Positions 1-8,398 of a stretch of DNA of 61,038 bases are shown piece after piece. The stretch is from Gordonia otitidis NBRC 100426. GTDB lineage: Bacteria; Actinomycetota; Actinomycetes; Mycobacteriales; Mycobacteriaceae. The translations under genes and the position numbers were made by a program. The stretch's first letter is position 1. Every line of letters starts with the position of its first letter. The notes beneath the pieces are model-generated. The model saw nothing but the letters and a program-made list of their open reading frames with translations. It did not search any database and had not been told where the DNA came from. The DNA lies in assembly GCF_000248075.1 (NCBI RefSeq), contig NZ_BAFB01000130.1, positions 1-61,038 on the forward strand, written 5' to 3'.

Positions 1-81
1 AACGTGCACACCCACCCGACCATGAGCGAAGCCATGCAGGAAACGTTCCATGGCGCGATCGGGCACATGATCAACTTGTAG
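1..81 (+). CDS. lpd: dihydrolipoyl dehydrogenase, C-terminal end (partial)
   Basis: Only the last 26 codons are in the window, open from base 1 to a TAG at 79-81. They read NVHTHPTMSEAMQETF followed by HGAIGHMINL. The VHTHPTMSEA segment is the conserved C-terminus of dihydrolipoyl dehydrogenase (E3), whose His-x-His-Pro-Thr supplies the acid/base histidine to the partner subunit's active site. E3 reoxidises lipoamide in the pyruvate and 2-oxoglutarate dehydrogenase complexes. In mycobacteria lpdC lies just upstream of ramB and icl, which fits this window. The last 34 bases of the gene are repeated just downstream. Confidence 0.85.
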   Translation, partial: NVHTHPTMSEAMQETFHGAIGHMINL

Positions 82-137
82 GACGCGCGTTTCGTCGGGG
101 TGGCCATGGCGCGATCGGGCACATGATCAATCTGTAG
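48..137. repeat. direct duplication of the lpd 3-prime end
   Basis: Bases 48-81, which encode the last residues and stop of lpd, recur at 104-137 with only two mismatches, just before the stop codon, and the same TAG end. The period is 56 bp. The second copy has no start codon context and is probably not translated. It lies just before the stop of the convergent universal stress protein gene. Confidence 0.9.
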
Positions 138-143
138 AGCCCG

Positions 144-998
144 TCAGGGCACGATGATCAGCGGGCAGCGCGCCGAGTACAACACGCCCTGGCTCGTCGA
201 GCCGAGCAGCAGTCCCGTGAAGCCGCCGCGGCCACGGCTTCCGACGATCAGCAGATCCGAATCGTCGGAGGCCTTGGCCAACGCGGCAACCGGAGCATCG
301 TCGATTACCTGGGTCGTGATCCGCAGGCGAGGCAGTCGTCGCTTGATCGCATTGACATGCACGGCCAGTGCGCTCTCGATCTCGCGTTCGGCGTCGGCGA
401 ATGCCCGGTCCGACTGCTGGAACCCCGTCGAGTTCCATGCGGAGATCACGGAGAGCTGTGCGGCCCGATCGGTGGCTTCGTGGGCCGCCCAATCGAGAGC
501 CTCCAGCGATTCGGGAGAACCGTCGACACCCACGGTCACGCGTCCGGTGGGTCGTGGCGGTTCCCCGTTGTCCTTGATGATCGCGAGGGGACAGACCGAA
601 TGGGAGGCGAGCGCGGTCGCGACCGACCCCATGAGGGCGGCGGTGAGACGTCCGGTTCCCGACGAGCCGACCGCGACCATCGACGACGAGCGAGACCGGG
701 ACAGCAGGGCGCCGCGCGCGGAGTCGACGACGACGTGGGTACGGATCTCGATGTCGGGGCTCTCCGTCTCGGCTACCTGCACTGCCGTCGCCACAGCCGC
801 TTTCGCATACAGTCGCGCGGCGTCGAAATACACTTCCGGCACGGCATAGTCGATGAGTGGGGGCGCCGCGGTCTCCAGCGCGAACACGATGTCGAGGGTG
901 GTCTGATGAATCGTCGCGGCGTGTGCTGCCCAGCGGACCGCGCCCAGTGCATTCGATGAACCGTCGATGCCTACGGTTATTGCTTCTGAGTACCTCAT
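144..998 (-). CDS. universal stress protein, tandem two-domain type
   Basis: A 284-residue protein with two UspA-like domains. Domain 1 opens with MRYSEAITVGIDGSS and domain 2 with RVTVGVDGSPESLEALDWA. The second domain ends with the ATP-binding pattern GSRGRGGFTGLLLGSTSQ, a G-x2-G-x9-G(S/T) loop. Such tandem USPs bind ATP and accumulate in hypoxia or stationary phase in mycobacteria. An upstream in-frame ATG would add 17 Pro/Arg-rich residues with no family similarity, so the start at 998 is preferred. It is convergent with lpd. The specific role is unknown. Confidence 0.9.
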   Translation of the reverse strand: MRYSEAITVGIDGSSNALGAVRWAAHAATIHQTTLDIVFALETAAPPLIDYAVPEVYFDAARLYAKAAVATAVQVAETESPDIEIRTHVVVDSARGALLSRSRSSSMVAVGSSGTGRLTAALMGSVATALASHSVCPLAIIKDNGEPPRPTGRVTVGVDGSPESLEALDWAAHEATDRAAQLSVISAWNSTGFQQSDRAFADAEREIESALAVHVNAIKRRLPRLRITTQVIDDAPVAALAKASDDSDLLIVGSRGRGGFTGLLLGSTSQGVLYSARCPLIIVP

Positions 999-1088
999 GG
1001 ATCGAGTGTGCGCCGCTGCCGGCCTGCGGTAACGGGGCCAAGGTCCCATAGGGGCCGGGTCGGTGTCCCCACACCAGAACTCCCCTGA

Positions 1089-2456
1089 TCAGCGGGGCAG
1101 CACGTCCGGATTCAAAATGCCACTCGGGTCGAAGGCCGCCCTGATCGCACGCATCGCCGCGAGATCGGTTGCGTCGCGGGCCAAGTCGATCCACTCCAGC
1201 TTGGCTCTCCCTATGCCGTGTTCTGCGCTGATGCTCCCGCCGTGTGCGACGACCAGCCGCAGCACGTGGTCGGTGACCCGCTCCCGCTCGTCCGCGGCGA
1301 CGTCGAGCAGGTTGACGTGCACGTTGCCGTCGCCGGCATGCCCGAACACGATCGGGCGGACCGTCGGGAACTGTCGACGCAGTTCTGTGCCGAGCTCCGA
1401 GACGAACTCGTCGAGTTCGCGCAGCGGCGTCGACACGTCGAGTTTCACCGGCGGGGTCGTCGACGACGCGCTGATGGATTCGGTATGGCTCTCCCGGTAT
1501 GTCCACAAGCGTGTGGCCGGACCCGGTTCGGCGACGGCGTCGAGTACGAGTTCGCCGCATTCGGCAAGAACTTCCACGAGGGCGTCGGTGGGATGTCCCG
1601 GGCCGGAGACCTCGACGAGGAAATACCACGGAGCGTCGACGTCCAACGGGGCGCGGAGGTCATGGTGTCGTCGAACCAGATCGATCCCGTCGGAACCCAT
1701 GAGTTCTGAGGCCTCGAGCGTCAGTCCGGCGTGCGCGAGTCTGTCGGTCAGAGTCAGGCCCGACGCGATGTCGGGTACCGCGACCAGTGCGACGGCGGTC
1801 GTCGATGCGGGAGTCACCAGGTGCATCAGCACGCGGGTGATCACTCCGAGGGTGCCTTCGGCGCCGGTGAACAATCCCGGGAGATCGTAGCCGACGTTGT
1901 CTTTGACAAGGTGTTTCCACCGCAGGAGCACGCTGCCGTCGGCGAGGACCGCCTCGACTCCCAGCACACGACTTCGGGTGCCGCCGTATCTGATCATGCG
2001 GACACCGCCCGCATTGGTCGAGACGATCCCACCGAGTGTCGCCGAGTCGCGTGAGGCGAGATCGGTACCGAGCGCCAGGCCGTGCTCGCCAGCCGCGGCG
2101 TCGGCCTGTGCGACGGTGACCCCGGCACCCGCGGCGAGTATGCGGCCGACCGGGTCGATCTCCTCGATCGTGCGTAAACGTGTTGTGCTGAGGACGATTT
2201 CACCGTTCATGGGTATCGAGCCGCCGACCAGTCCGGTGTTTCCGCCCTGTGGGACGACCTGCACCGACGCGCGATGACATGCCGCGAGTACGGACGACAC
2301 CTCCGTGGTGTCCGCGGGTCGCACCACCGCCGTGGTGTGTCCGATCCAATTGCCGGTCCAGTCGGTCACGTAGCCCGCGACGAGATCGGGATCGGTCAGT
2401 ACATTGGCAGAGCCGACTATGGAGTTCAGCTCGTCGACGATGGCGTTGTCGCTCAC
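1089..2456 (-). CDS. FAD-linked oxidase (GlcD / D-2-hydroxyacid dehydrogenase family)
   Basis: A 455-residue cytoplasmic flavoprotein of the PCMH-type FAD-binding family. The N-terminal half holds the FAD-binding signature PQGGNTGLVGGS and the ATLGGIVSTNAGG segment. The C-terminal half has the FGHAGDGNVHVN metal/substrate motif and the SAEHGIGRAKLEW end typical of glycolate oxidase GlcD, D-lactate dehydrogenase and D-2-hydroxyglutarate dehydrogenase. It should oxidise a D-2-hydroxyacid to a 2-oxoacid and pass electrons to a carrier. The substrate cannot be told from sequence; the family's usual length is 450-480. GTG start. The gene stands alone on its strand between the USP and Ntn-hydrolase genes. 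Confidence 0.88.
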   Translation of the reverse strand: MSDNAIVDELNSIVGSANVLTDPDLVAGYVTDWTGNWIGHTTAVVRPADTTEVSSVLAACHRASVQVVPQGGNTGLVGGSIPMNGEIVLSTTRLRTIEEIDPVGRILAAGAGVTVAQADAAAGEHGLALGTDLASRDSATLGGIVSTNAGGVRMIRYGGTRSRVLGVEAVLADGSVLLRWKHLVKDNVGYDLPGLFTGAEGTLGVITRVLMHLVTPASTTAVALVAVPDIASGLTLTDRLAHAGLTLEASELMGSDGIDLVRRHHDLRAPLDVDAPWYFLVEVSGPGHPTDALVEVLAECGELVLDAVAEPGPATRLWTYRESHTESISASSTTPPVKLDVSTPLRELDEFVSELGTELRRQFPTVRPIVFGHAGDGNVHVNLLDVAADERERVTDHVLRLVVAHGGSISAEHGIGRAKLEWIDLARDATDLAAMRAIRAAFDPSGILNPDVLPR

Positions 2457-2560
2457 GTTCGGCCCTCCGGAGACGCGCGGACGCTACGCGCCCGCTGCCA
2501 GCGTTACGTCATCAACGCTTCCGGTGGAAGCCTATAAGTTCGCCTGAGTCGACGCGCGAT

Positions 2561-3595
2561 TCACTTCTTGGTTGGCTGTGTCTTCTCTGCGTCCTCGAGT
2601 TGCTTGAGCAGTGCGAACGAGAGGAACGTCATCGGACCGTGGTCCTCGAAGTCGCCTGCGACATTGCCTGCGATGCCGCCCTCGAGTGCGAGCTTGCTGG
2701 TCAGCTCGAGTTTGAGCTGTGGCGAGCCCTCCTTCAGATCGAGCTCATCGAGATCGACCCACACGATGTTCGGCCGTGTCGTCGACTCGAATACATAGCG
2801 CTTGTTTGTCAGGTCGAGAACGACCTGCCAAATCGTCTGCGAGGCATCGGGTTTGCCCGGGTCGGGGATGCGGAACGGCTGTGCAGCGTTGCGGATCACG
2901 CTGAACATGCTTGCCACCGACTCGAGTTGCGAACTCGGCTTCGGCAGACGCGACGAGTAGTAGGCGGCCCGCGCGAAGCGGTGCTCGGCCAGGGTGTCGC
3001 CCGGTAAGGTCTGGTCGCCGCCGAGACCTTCCCATTGCTTGAGCAACTCGATTTGTTGGTCGTAGGTGGGTGAATTGGTCATCACGTGATACCGCTTGTT
3101 GTGATAGACGTGCGGCTTCCCATCGAGATACTCGATGATCGCCGAGTCACCGGCCGCGTCGTCGAGCGCGAGGTGGATGGTCGGGGGCGTGCCGCCCGTG
3201 GGGTCTGGCATCTGGATGACCTGGACGTCGGTCTTCTCGATCCACTCCACTGCGTCTGCGACGGTTGCGAAGTTGTCGAGGAAGTACTGCAGCCAGATCG
3301 CCTGGCTCAGCGCAGGGCGTGATTCGTCGTACTCGCCGTAGGTCGACTCGGCCAGCCACAGCACGTGGCCGGCAAGGCCCACCTCGTTGAGACCGTCGAC
3401 CGAGATGATGTCGAATGCCGCGGCGATCACACTGCCGTACTTCGACGTCCAGGTGAGCTCTCCCTTGACTCCGTCGTCGCGGCTGATACCGCGGGGTTGT
3501 GTCCACAGGTTGGATTTCAAATCCCTGTGAAAGTCCATGTTGCGGCCCACGACCACCGCTCCGTTGGCGTCCGGCCAGATAACACGTGTGCACAT
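2561..3595 (-). CDS. linear amide C-N hydrolase (choloylglycine hydrolase / penicillin acylase family)
   Basis: A 344-residue Ntn hydrolase. The start was set at 3595 because the protein then begins Met-Cys-Thr-Arg-Val: removal of Met exposes the catalytic N-terminal Cys2, as in bile salt hydrolase and penicillin V acylase. RNMDFHRD, shortly after, is the conserved Arg/Asp pocket motif of the family. An upstream in-frame extension of 59 residues (to 3772) would bury the catalytic Cys and is rejected. No signal peptide is seen in the short form. The substrate could be a conjugated bile acid, a penicillin or an N-acyl homoserine lactone. It is divergent from the AlkA-like gene. Confidence 0.88.
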   Translation of the reverse strand: MCTRVIWPDANGAVVVGRNMDFHRDLKSNLWTQPRGISRDDGVKGELTWTSKYGSVIAAAFDIISVDGLNEVGLAGHVLWLAESTYGEYDESRPALSQAIWLQYFLDNFATVADAVEWIEKTDVQVIQMPDPTGGTPPTIHLALDDAAGDSAIIEYLDGKPHVYHNKRYHVMTNSPTYDQQIELLKQWEGLGGDQTLPGDTLAEHRFARAAYYSSRLPKPSSQLESVASMFSVIRNAAQPFRIPDPGKPDASQTIWQVVLDLTNKRYVFESTTRPNIVWVDLDELDLKEGSPQLKLELTSKLALEGGIAGNVAGDFEDHGPMTFLSFALLKQLEDAEKTQPTKK

Positions 3596-3814
3596 GTCGA
3601 TGTCCTTGGTGTCGGATGTGGTGTTCTCAGAATCTGACACTAGGCCTGGCTGCGCTGGTCGGGTGGCCGTTCGCGACCTGGGGAGGCATTTTGGTCTCAG
3701 ATCGGCAGGTTTTGGCGCTCGGATAGCCGCCGGCCGTGTCCCGAGATGGCGACGGCCGGTCGGACATGTCACACGCTACGACTAGAGTCGACGTGCTCGA
3801 CCTAGGAGAACTCG

Positions 3815-4699
3815 ATGGGCTGGACAGAACTGACGCGGTCATGGACGCCGCCGTGGTCCGTCGACATCCGCTCGACGCTGGGGCTACACCGGCGCGGCAG
3901 CGGTGACCCTGCGTTCCGGTACGCACCGGACGGCTCGATCTGGCGCGCCGTCCACACACCGGAGGGTCCTGGCACGTTGGCTGTCTCGGCCGACGGATCG
4001 TCGATCACCGGACGCGCCTGGGGGGCAGGGGCATCCTGGTTGCTCGACCAGATGCCCGACATGCTGGGCGCCGCCGACAATCCGGAAGAACTGACGCCGC
4101 GCGACGACGTCGTGGCCTCGCTCATCGCGTCGTCGGGCGGCTTACGTATCGGGCGGACCGGGCGCATGTGGGAGGCGTTGGTGCCCGCGATTCTGGAGCA
4201 GAAAGTGGTCGGCACCGAGGCGTGGCGAGCATGGCGTCATCTGCTCCGGCGGTACGGCGCGCCCGCGCCAGGTCCCGTTCCTCGTGACATGCGTGTGCCT
4301 CCGCCGCAGCGGGAGTGGGCCGCGATCCCGGTGTGGGAGTGGCACCGCAGCGGTGCCGAACCCGTGCGGATGCGGACGATACGAGGTGCGACGGCGATGG
4401 ACGTCGATCGGCACCCGGACAAACTAGAGGTGCTCCGGGGGGTTGGTCCGTGGACGGTTGCCGAAGCGCGTGCACGCGCCGTCGGTGACGCCGATGCCGT
4501 GCCCGTCGGCGACTACCACATACCCGCACTCATCGGGCACACGCTGATCGGCGAGCCCGTCGACGACGCCGGAATGCTCGAACTGCTCGAACCCTATGCG
4601 GGACATCGCTATCGGATCGTGCGGATGGCAGAACTACATGGCACGTGGGCGCCGCGTCGCGGACATCGCATGTCCGTCCGCGACTACCGCGCCATCTGA
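3815..4699 (+). CDS. DNA-3-methyladenine glycosylase II-like (HhH-GPD) protein
   Basis: A 294-residue protein resembling AlkA-type base-excision glycosylases. The C-terminal half holds the helix-hairpin-helix LEVLRGVGPWTVAEARARA and, about 20 residues on, the Gly-Asp-Tyr-His segment. That Asp is the expected catalytic aspartate which activates removal of alkylated purines. The region around residues 115-140 (MWEALVPAILEQKVVGTEA) matches the HhH-GPD core. The N-terminal 100 residues are variable. An AGGAGA ribosome-binding site precedes the ATG. It is probably a single gene of alkylation repair; the exact lesion is not determined. Confidence 0.85.
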   Translation: MGWTELTRSWTPPWSVDIRSTLGLHRRGSGDPAFRYAPDGSIWRAVHTPEGPGTLAVSADGSSITGRAWGAGASWLLDQMPDMLGAADNPEELTPRDDVVASLIASSGGLRIGRTGRMWEALVPAILEQKVVGTEAWRAWRHLLRRYGAPAPGPVPRDMRVPPPQREWAAIPVWEWHRSGAEPVRMRTIRGATAMDVDRHPDKLEVLRGVGPWTVAEARARAVGDADAVPVGDYHIPALIGHTLIGEPVDDAGMLELLEPYAGHRYRIVRMAELHGTWAPRRGHRMSVRDYRAI

Positions 4700-4770
4700 T
4701 CGGGGCTCACCCGATCGGGGCAAGAATACGCACTCGGAGCGCATCGAGACGGAGTGGATGAGTTCGTCTC

Positions 4771-5331
4771 TCAGACGCGGGTGTCGCGCTGAACCCGCAG
4801 CGTGTGCAGTGTGGTGGCCAGTGAGTCGTACTGCAGGGCCAGCAGGATGAATGCGATGACACGACGCTCGTCGAGGTGCCTGCGAAGCGATGTCCAGGTG
4901 GTGTCGCTGATGTCCTTGTCGGCGATCAATTCGTCGACGGCGCGTAGCATCCACCTCTCGCGGTCACCCCAGCCTGCGTCCGGGCCCGAAATGATGCGGG
5001 CGAATTCGGCGTCGTCGATTCCGGCGCGTTTGCCCAGGCGACGGTGATGATCGAGTTCGTACTCGCTGCCCCGCAGGTGTGCGACACGGATGATGACCAT
5101 TTCGGAGTCGCGACGTGACAGCGAACCGAAGGGCATCAGCCGACTGGAGTAGAGCAGCCACGAGCGGAAGAGGCCGCGCGTGCGCCCGAGGGTGGAGAAG
5201 ACGTGCGCGTCCCGAACCCCGATCACGCGGGCAGCGCCCCGGGCGAACACCCAGTTGAGAATTCCGAGCTCGCCCAGTGTGCCTGGCGCAACACGCGGAC
5301 CCGCTGGCGAGCCACCGTCACTTTTCGTCAT
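4771..5331 (-). CDS. carboxymuconolactone decarboxylase / AhpD-like family protein
   Basis: A 186-residue helical protein of the CMD/AhpD superfamily. The segment HLRGSEYELDHHRRLGKRAG aligns with the family core, but the usual redox Cys-x-x-Cys of AhpD is absent, so disulfide reductase activity is not supported. M. tuberculosis Rv0464c, next to ramB, is the likely counterpart by position and type. Transcription looks leaderless: a TACCGT box (minus strand, 5339-5344) lies 7 bases before the ATG. It is divergent from the MaoC gene across only 26 bases. Confidence 0.82.
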   Translation of the reverse strand: MTKSDGGSPAGPRVAPGTLGELGILNWVFARGAARVIGVRDAHVFSTLGRTRGLFRSWLLYSSRLMPFGSLSRRDSEMVIIRVAHLRGSEYELDHHRRLGKRAGIDDAEFARIISGPDAGWGDRERWMLRAVDELIADKDISDTTWTSLRRHLDERRVIAFILLALQYDSLATTLHTLRVQRDTRV

Positions 5332-5338
5332 GGGCGCA

Positions 5339-5348
5339 ACGGTAGACT
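5339..5348. promoter_or_regulatory. overlapping divergent -10 elements
   Basis: On the minus strand TACCGT (5339-5344) sits 7 bases before the ATG at 5331. On the plus strand TAGACT (5343-5348) sits 9 bases before the ATG at 5358. The two boxes share bases 5343-5344, so the AhpD-like and MaoC genes probably cannot be fired by two polymerases at once. Confidence 0.55.
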
Positions 5349-5357
5349 ACTGAATTC

Positions 5358-5825
5358 ATGACCGACATCACACCACGGACCTTCAACAGCGTCGATGAAA
5401 TGACGGCGGCGATCGGCGAGGATCTCGGGTACGGCGACTGGCTGGAGATCACCCAGGAGCGTATCGATGCGTTTGCGGACGCGACGGGTGACCACCAGTG
5501 GATCCACGTGGATCCCGAGCGGGCGAAGGACGGGCCGTTCGGCAAGACTGTCGCGCATGGCTATCTGACTCTGTCGCTGCTCCCGCTGCTCGCCGGCGGC
5601 ATCTTCACCGTGAACGGCCCCAAACTCGTGATCAACTACGGCCTGAACAAGGTCCGCTTTCCCAGCCCTGTCACCGTCGGCTCCAGAATTCGTGCCAACG
5701 CGGAGATCGTGTCGATCGACGACAGTCCCGCCGGGATCTCCATGGTGGTGCGCAGCACGGTTCAGATCGAGGGCAGCGAGAAGCCTGCCTGCGTGGCCGA
5801 GACCGTGCGAGTACTCGTTTACTGA
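5358..5825 (+). CDS. MaoC-like (R)-specific enoyl-CoA hydratase
   Basis: A 155-residue single hot-dog-fold protein. The motif AFADATGDHQWIHVD, followed by FGKTVAHGYLTLSLLP, is the MaoC/R-hydratase signature with the catalytic Asp and His pair. The family hydrates trans-2-enoyl-CoA to (R)-3-hydroxyacyl-CoA, or serves in FAS-II-type dehydration. The family's usual length is 140-160. It is convergent with ramB (29 bases between stops). The nearest mycobacterial relatives are annotated as probable acyl dehydratases; the physiological substrate is unknown. Confidence 0.9.
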   Translation: MTDITPRTFNSVDEMTAAIGEDLGYGDWLEITQERIDAFADATGDHQWIHVDPERAKDGPFGKTVAHGYLTLSLLPLLAGGIFTVNGPKLVINYGLNKVRFPSPVTVGSRIRANAEIVSIDDSPAGISMVVRSTVQIEGSEKPACVAETVRVLVY

Positions 5826-5854
5826 TCGGCGGGTACCCGACGGGGCGTGGGAGT

Positions 5855-7273
5855 TCAGAAAGACATGTAGGGCGAGACGCTGCTGCGGTGCGAGTCGATA
5901 CGCAGACTCGAGCCTAGTGGCGGGAATGCACGCTGCGCGCAGTTCTGACGTTCGCACACACGGCAACCCGCGCCGATGGGGGTGATGCTCGCCTGCGGGC
6001 CGATCTCGAGTCCATCGGAGTAGATCACTCGTGCCGCATGGCGCAGTTCGCAGCCGAGGCCGAGCGCGAATGTCTTGCCCGGCTGTCCATATCGCACGGC
6101 GCGACGCTCGACGGTGCGTGCGACCCAGAAATAGTCGCGGCCGTCCGGCATCTCGGCGATCTGTGTGATGATCCTGCCCGGGTAGGCGAAGGTCTCGTAC
6201 ACGTTCCACAGCGGGCACGTTCCGCCGCTCGACGAGAAGTGAAAACCCGTGGCGGATTGACGCTTTGACATGTTTCCCGCACGATCGACGCGAACAAAGG
6301 ACCACGGCACACCGCGTAGATTCGGCCGCTGCAGCGTCGACAGTCGGTGGCAGATCGTCTCGTAGGAGACGGCGTAGAAGGCCGATAGGCGTTCGATGTC
6401 GTATCGGAAATCCTCTGCCGCCCCGTGGAACTGGGTGTAAGGCAATAGCACTGCCGCGGCGAAGTAGTTGGCCAGTCCGGTCTTGGCCAGTGCCCGTGCC
6501 TCGTCGTTGGTGAAGTTCGCCTCGTCCACCAGCTCGGTGAGCAGGTCGTCGAACTCGAGCAATGCGAGCTCGGCGGCGAGCTTGAATGCACGCTGTCCGG
6601 CAGACAGTGCCGCCGAGACCTCGAGACGCCTTGTGGCGGGGTCGAATTGGTGTAGGAGATAGTCTCCGAGGTCGACGCGGGGCGCGATCGTGACGCCGTG
6701 GACGCGTTCGAGACGATCGGTGATCTCTCGTCGGACGTCGCCGGAATGCATACGCATGCGTGCGTTCAGCTCCTCGGCCGCGACGTCGAGGGCGTGAATG
6801 TAGTTGCGTCGCTGATAGAAATAGTCACGCACCTCTTCGTGGGGTGCCGTGATCGATCCGCGCATCGCGCGGTCGCTGCGTTCGTCGGTTGCGGCGGCGA
6901 GCTGATCGATCGCAATCCGATAGCGGCGATGCAGATTGACCATCGCCTGTGCCATGTCGGGATGGGCGGAGACGATCGCCGTGATCTCCTGTGGGTCGAT
7001 GGTCGTCGGTGGGGCCTCGACGTCATCGTCGAGCAGCGCCTCACGCAGTTCCGCAACGAGCCGGACGTCGTCTTGTGAGTCGAAGAACCCGCCGTCGACC
7101 CCGAAGGCCTCGGTGATCCGCGCCAGTACGGAAGCGGTGAGCGGGCGGGCATCGTGCTCAATCTGATTGAGATACGACGCCGAGATGTTGAGTGTTTGCG
7201 CCAGCGAGACCTGCGAGAGCCCGCGCTCGGAGCGCAGTTGGCGGAGGCGGGAACCGACGTAGGTCTTGCTCAT
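5855..7273 (-). CDS. ramB: RamB-type transcriptional regulator of acetate / glyoxylate metabolism
   Basis: A 472-residue regulator, near the about 474 of M. tuberculosis RamB. The N-terminal XRE helix-turn-helix (residues about 9-63) reads LRQLRSERGLSQVSLAQTLN. A central IrrE/ImmA-like region follows, and the C-terminal DUF2083-type domain holds the cysteine cluster GAGCRVCERQNCAQRAFP. RamB represses or activates aceA and related genes with carbon source. The start at 7273 was chosen for the AAGGTGG ribosome-binding site and because MSKTYVGSRLRQL is the family N-terminus; a 19-residue longer form is unlikely. A RamB-like motif at 7285-7295 lies just upstream, consistent with autoregulation. 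Confidence 0.92.
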   Translation of the reverse strand: MSKTYVGSRLRQLRSERGLSQVSLAQTLNISASYLNQIEHDARPLTASVLARITEAFGVDGGFFDSQDDVRLVAELREALLDDDVEAPPTTIDPQEITAIVSAHPDMAQAMVNLHRRYRIAIDQLAAATDERSDRAMRGSITAPHEEVRDYFYQRRNYIHALDVAAEELNARMRMHSGDVRREITDRLERVHGVTIAPRVDLGDYLLHQFDPATRRLEVSAALSAGQRAFKLAAELALLEFDDLLTELVDEANFTNDEARALAKTGLANYFAAAVLLPYTQFHGAAEDFRYDIERLSAFYAVSYETICHRLSTLQRPNLRGVPWSFVRVDRAGNMSKRQSATGFHFSSSGGTCPLWNVYETFAYPGRIITQIAEMPDGRDYFWVARTVERRAVRYGQPGKTFALGLGCELRHAARVIYSDGLEIGPQASITPIGAGCRVCERQNCAQRAFPPLGSSLRIDSHRSSVSPYMSF

Positions 7274-7284
7274 CTGCCACCTTC

Positions 7285-7295
7285 TTGCACAGTTT
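7285..7295 (-). promoter_or_regulatory. RamB-like motif before ramB
   Basis: On the minus strand the bases read AAACTGTGCAA, one mismatch from the AAACTTTGCAA core described for RamB in corynebacteria. It sits 12 bases upstream of the ramB start codon, between ramB and the divergent lipoprotein gene. Binding here would give autoregulation. This is a match by eye only. Confidence 0.45.
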
Positions 7296-7339
7296 CGACC
7301 GTCGAGGAATGACGACGTCTCGTCGGACAATCCTCAGGG

Positions 7340-7345
7340 TACGGT
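7340..7345 (+). promoter_or_regulatory. leaderless -10 box of the lipoprotein gene
   Basis: TACGGT lies 6 bases before the GTG at 7352, and there is no Shine-Dalgarno sequence. The spacing predicts transcription starting at the start codon. Confidence 0.45.
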
Positions 7346-7351
7346 GACCCC

Positions 7352-8122
7352 GTGCGTGGGCGGTGGGATCGACGGTGGGTGCTGGCGGCGGTGGTCGCGT
7401 GCACGGTGTGCCTACCGGTCGCCTGTGGTGATGACGCCGCCGCCCCGACCGCGGCAGACGCCGTTCCCGCCGACCTACTGCTACGGCCCGCGCAGTTGCC
7501 CTCCGGCTTTGCGACGACCCAACTCAGTATCTCCGATCTCACCGGCGCCGATCGTGCGCAACTCGCTGTCGCCCGAGGCGACCGGGTGGTTCCCGACGAG
7601 TGCCGACCGGCAGCGGACGCAGCTTTCGTCGACGCGCTCACCGCGTCGAACTCCGCGGTGCTCGCCGCGAGTGCCGCCGACATCGGGTTGGTCCAGCTGG
7701 TGTCGACCGTGCGACGTGACATCGACGACGACATCCGCACCAGGACCGGGCGGTGCCGCAGCACCACGACCATGGTCGCGTCGGGTGCCCTCGCAGGCGC
7801 GAGCGTCAGGACGGAATCGACGACGCTCCCCGACCCTCCTGAGGTCGCACAGGGTGCGGGTCGCGGGGTCAGCGTCGAGCGGTCGTTCCTGTCCCGGTCG
7901 GACGTCTCAACGACGCTGGCCGACTCCACGGTCAGCACACAGATCGGGTACTCGGGGTACGCGTTGGTGAGGCGTCCCGGCGGAACGGTGTTCACGGTCA
8001 GCCTGACGGTCAACGGTCCAGCGAGCCGTGCGCAGAATCCAGCGCCCGACGCGGTGGTTCCGATGCCGTCTGCCACGTTCGTCGACCTCTTCGGGACCGC
8101 GTTGAGAGCCGCCGCGAGGTAG
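7352..8122 (+). CDS. secreted lipoprotein of unknown function
   Basis: A 256-residue protein with an Arg-rich n-region, a hydrophobic stretch and a lipobox ending LPVAC, which puts the lipidated cysteine at residue 25. The mature part is rich in Ala, Thr, Asp and Val and holds two further cysteines. It resembles small sensor-like or DUF-type lipoproteins of Gordonia and Mycobacterium, but I do not recognise the family. Start: GTG at 7352, leaderless. It is divergent from ramB and upstream of aceA on the same strand, with a 574-base gap, so cotranscription with aceA is unlikely. Confidence 0.8.
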   Translation: MRGRWDRRWVLAAVVACTVCLPVACGDDAAAPTAADAVPADLLLRPAQLPSGFATTQLSISDLTGADRAQLAVARGDRVVPDECRPAADAAFVDALTASNSAVLAASAADIGLVQLVSTVRRDIDDDIRTRTGRCRSTTTMVASGALAGASVRTESTTLPDPPEVAQGAGRGVSVERSFLSRSDVSTTLADSTVSTQIGYSGYALVRRPGGTVFTVSLTVNGPASRAQNPAPDAVVPMPSATFVDLFGTALRAAAR

Positions 8123-8224
8123 TCGGCGACAACGGCGCCGCGGTCCGCAGTGACGGAGCGGTGGTTGCATGCCATCGGAAAGTCGCCGCGCAGTGCTGTG
8201 GAGCCGGGGCAAACCGCGCGGCTG

Positions 8225-8252
8225 GGTGTGAAACACACCACATACGTGGTGT
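8225..8252. promoter_or_regulatory. interleaved inverted repeats upstream of aceA
   Basis: GGTGTG-aaa-CACACC (8225-8239) overlaps ACACCAC-atac-GTGGTGT (8235-8252), so the middle arm can pair with either side. This could be two overlapping protein operators (a TGTG...CACA core is CRP/GlxR-like) or alternative RNA hairpins. Confidence 0.4.
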
Positions 8253-8328
8253 CGGGATTGGTGTGGATCGGCGGCAGGCTTGCGCTCGAACGCGTGACGG
8301 GTGGGCACAAGGCGCCACGAAAAAACGC

Positions 8329-8342
8329 AGTACGCGCGTACT
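8329..8342. terminator. possible bidirectional terminator
   Basis: The perfect palindrome AGTACGCGCGTACT is preceded by a run of six A's three bases upstream and followed by TTTT. The stem is short (5 bp plus a GCGC loop), so it would be a weak intrinsic terminator for the lipoprotein gene. Confidence 0.35.
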
Positions 8343-8376
8343 TTTTGGCAGTGGCGGTGCGACTCTTCACATCACG

Positions 8377-8398
8377 AAATTTGCAAAATTAGCAAACT
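8377..8398 (+). promoter_or_regulatory. RamB-like operator of aceA
   Basis: The AT-rich stretch contains AAATTTGCAAAA and, three bases on, TAGCAAACT. TTGCAA-N3-TAGCAAAC (8381-8397) is close to the element before hbhA (11140-11157). The TTTGCAAA core matches the published RamB motif, and RamB is encoded 1.1 kb away, so control of isocitrate lyase by RamB is likely. Confidence 0.6.

Noticed and set aside
127-1629. A 500-codon minus-strand frame across the stress protein gene
   Set aside because: Arg-rich, no recognisable domain, and it overlaps the USP domains and the FAD oxidase C-terminus. Shadow frame.
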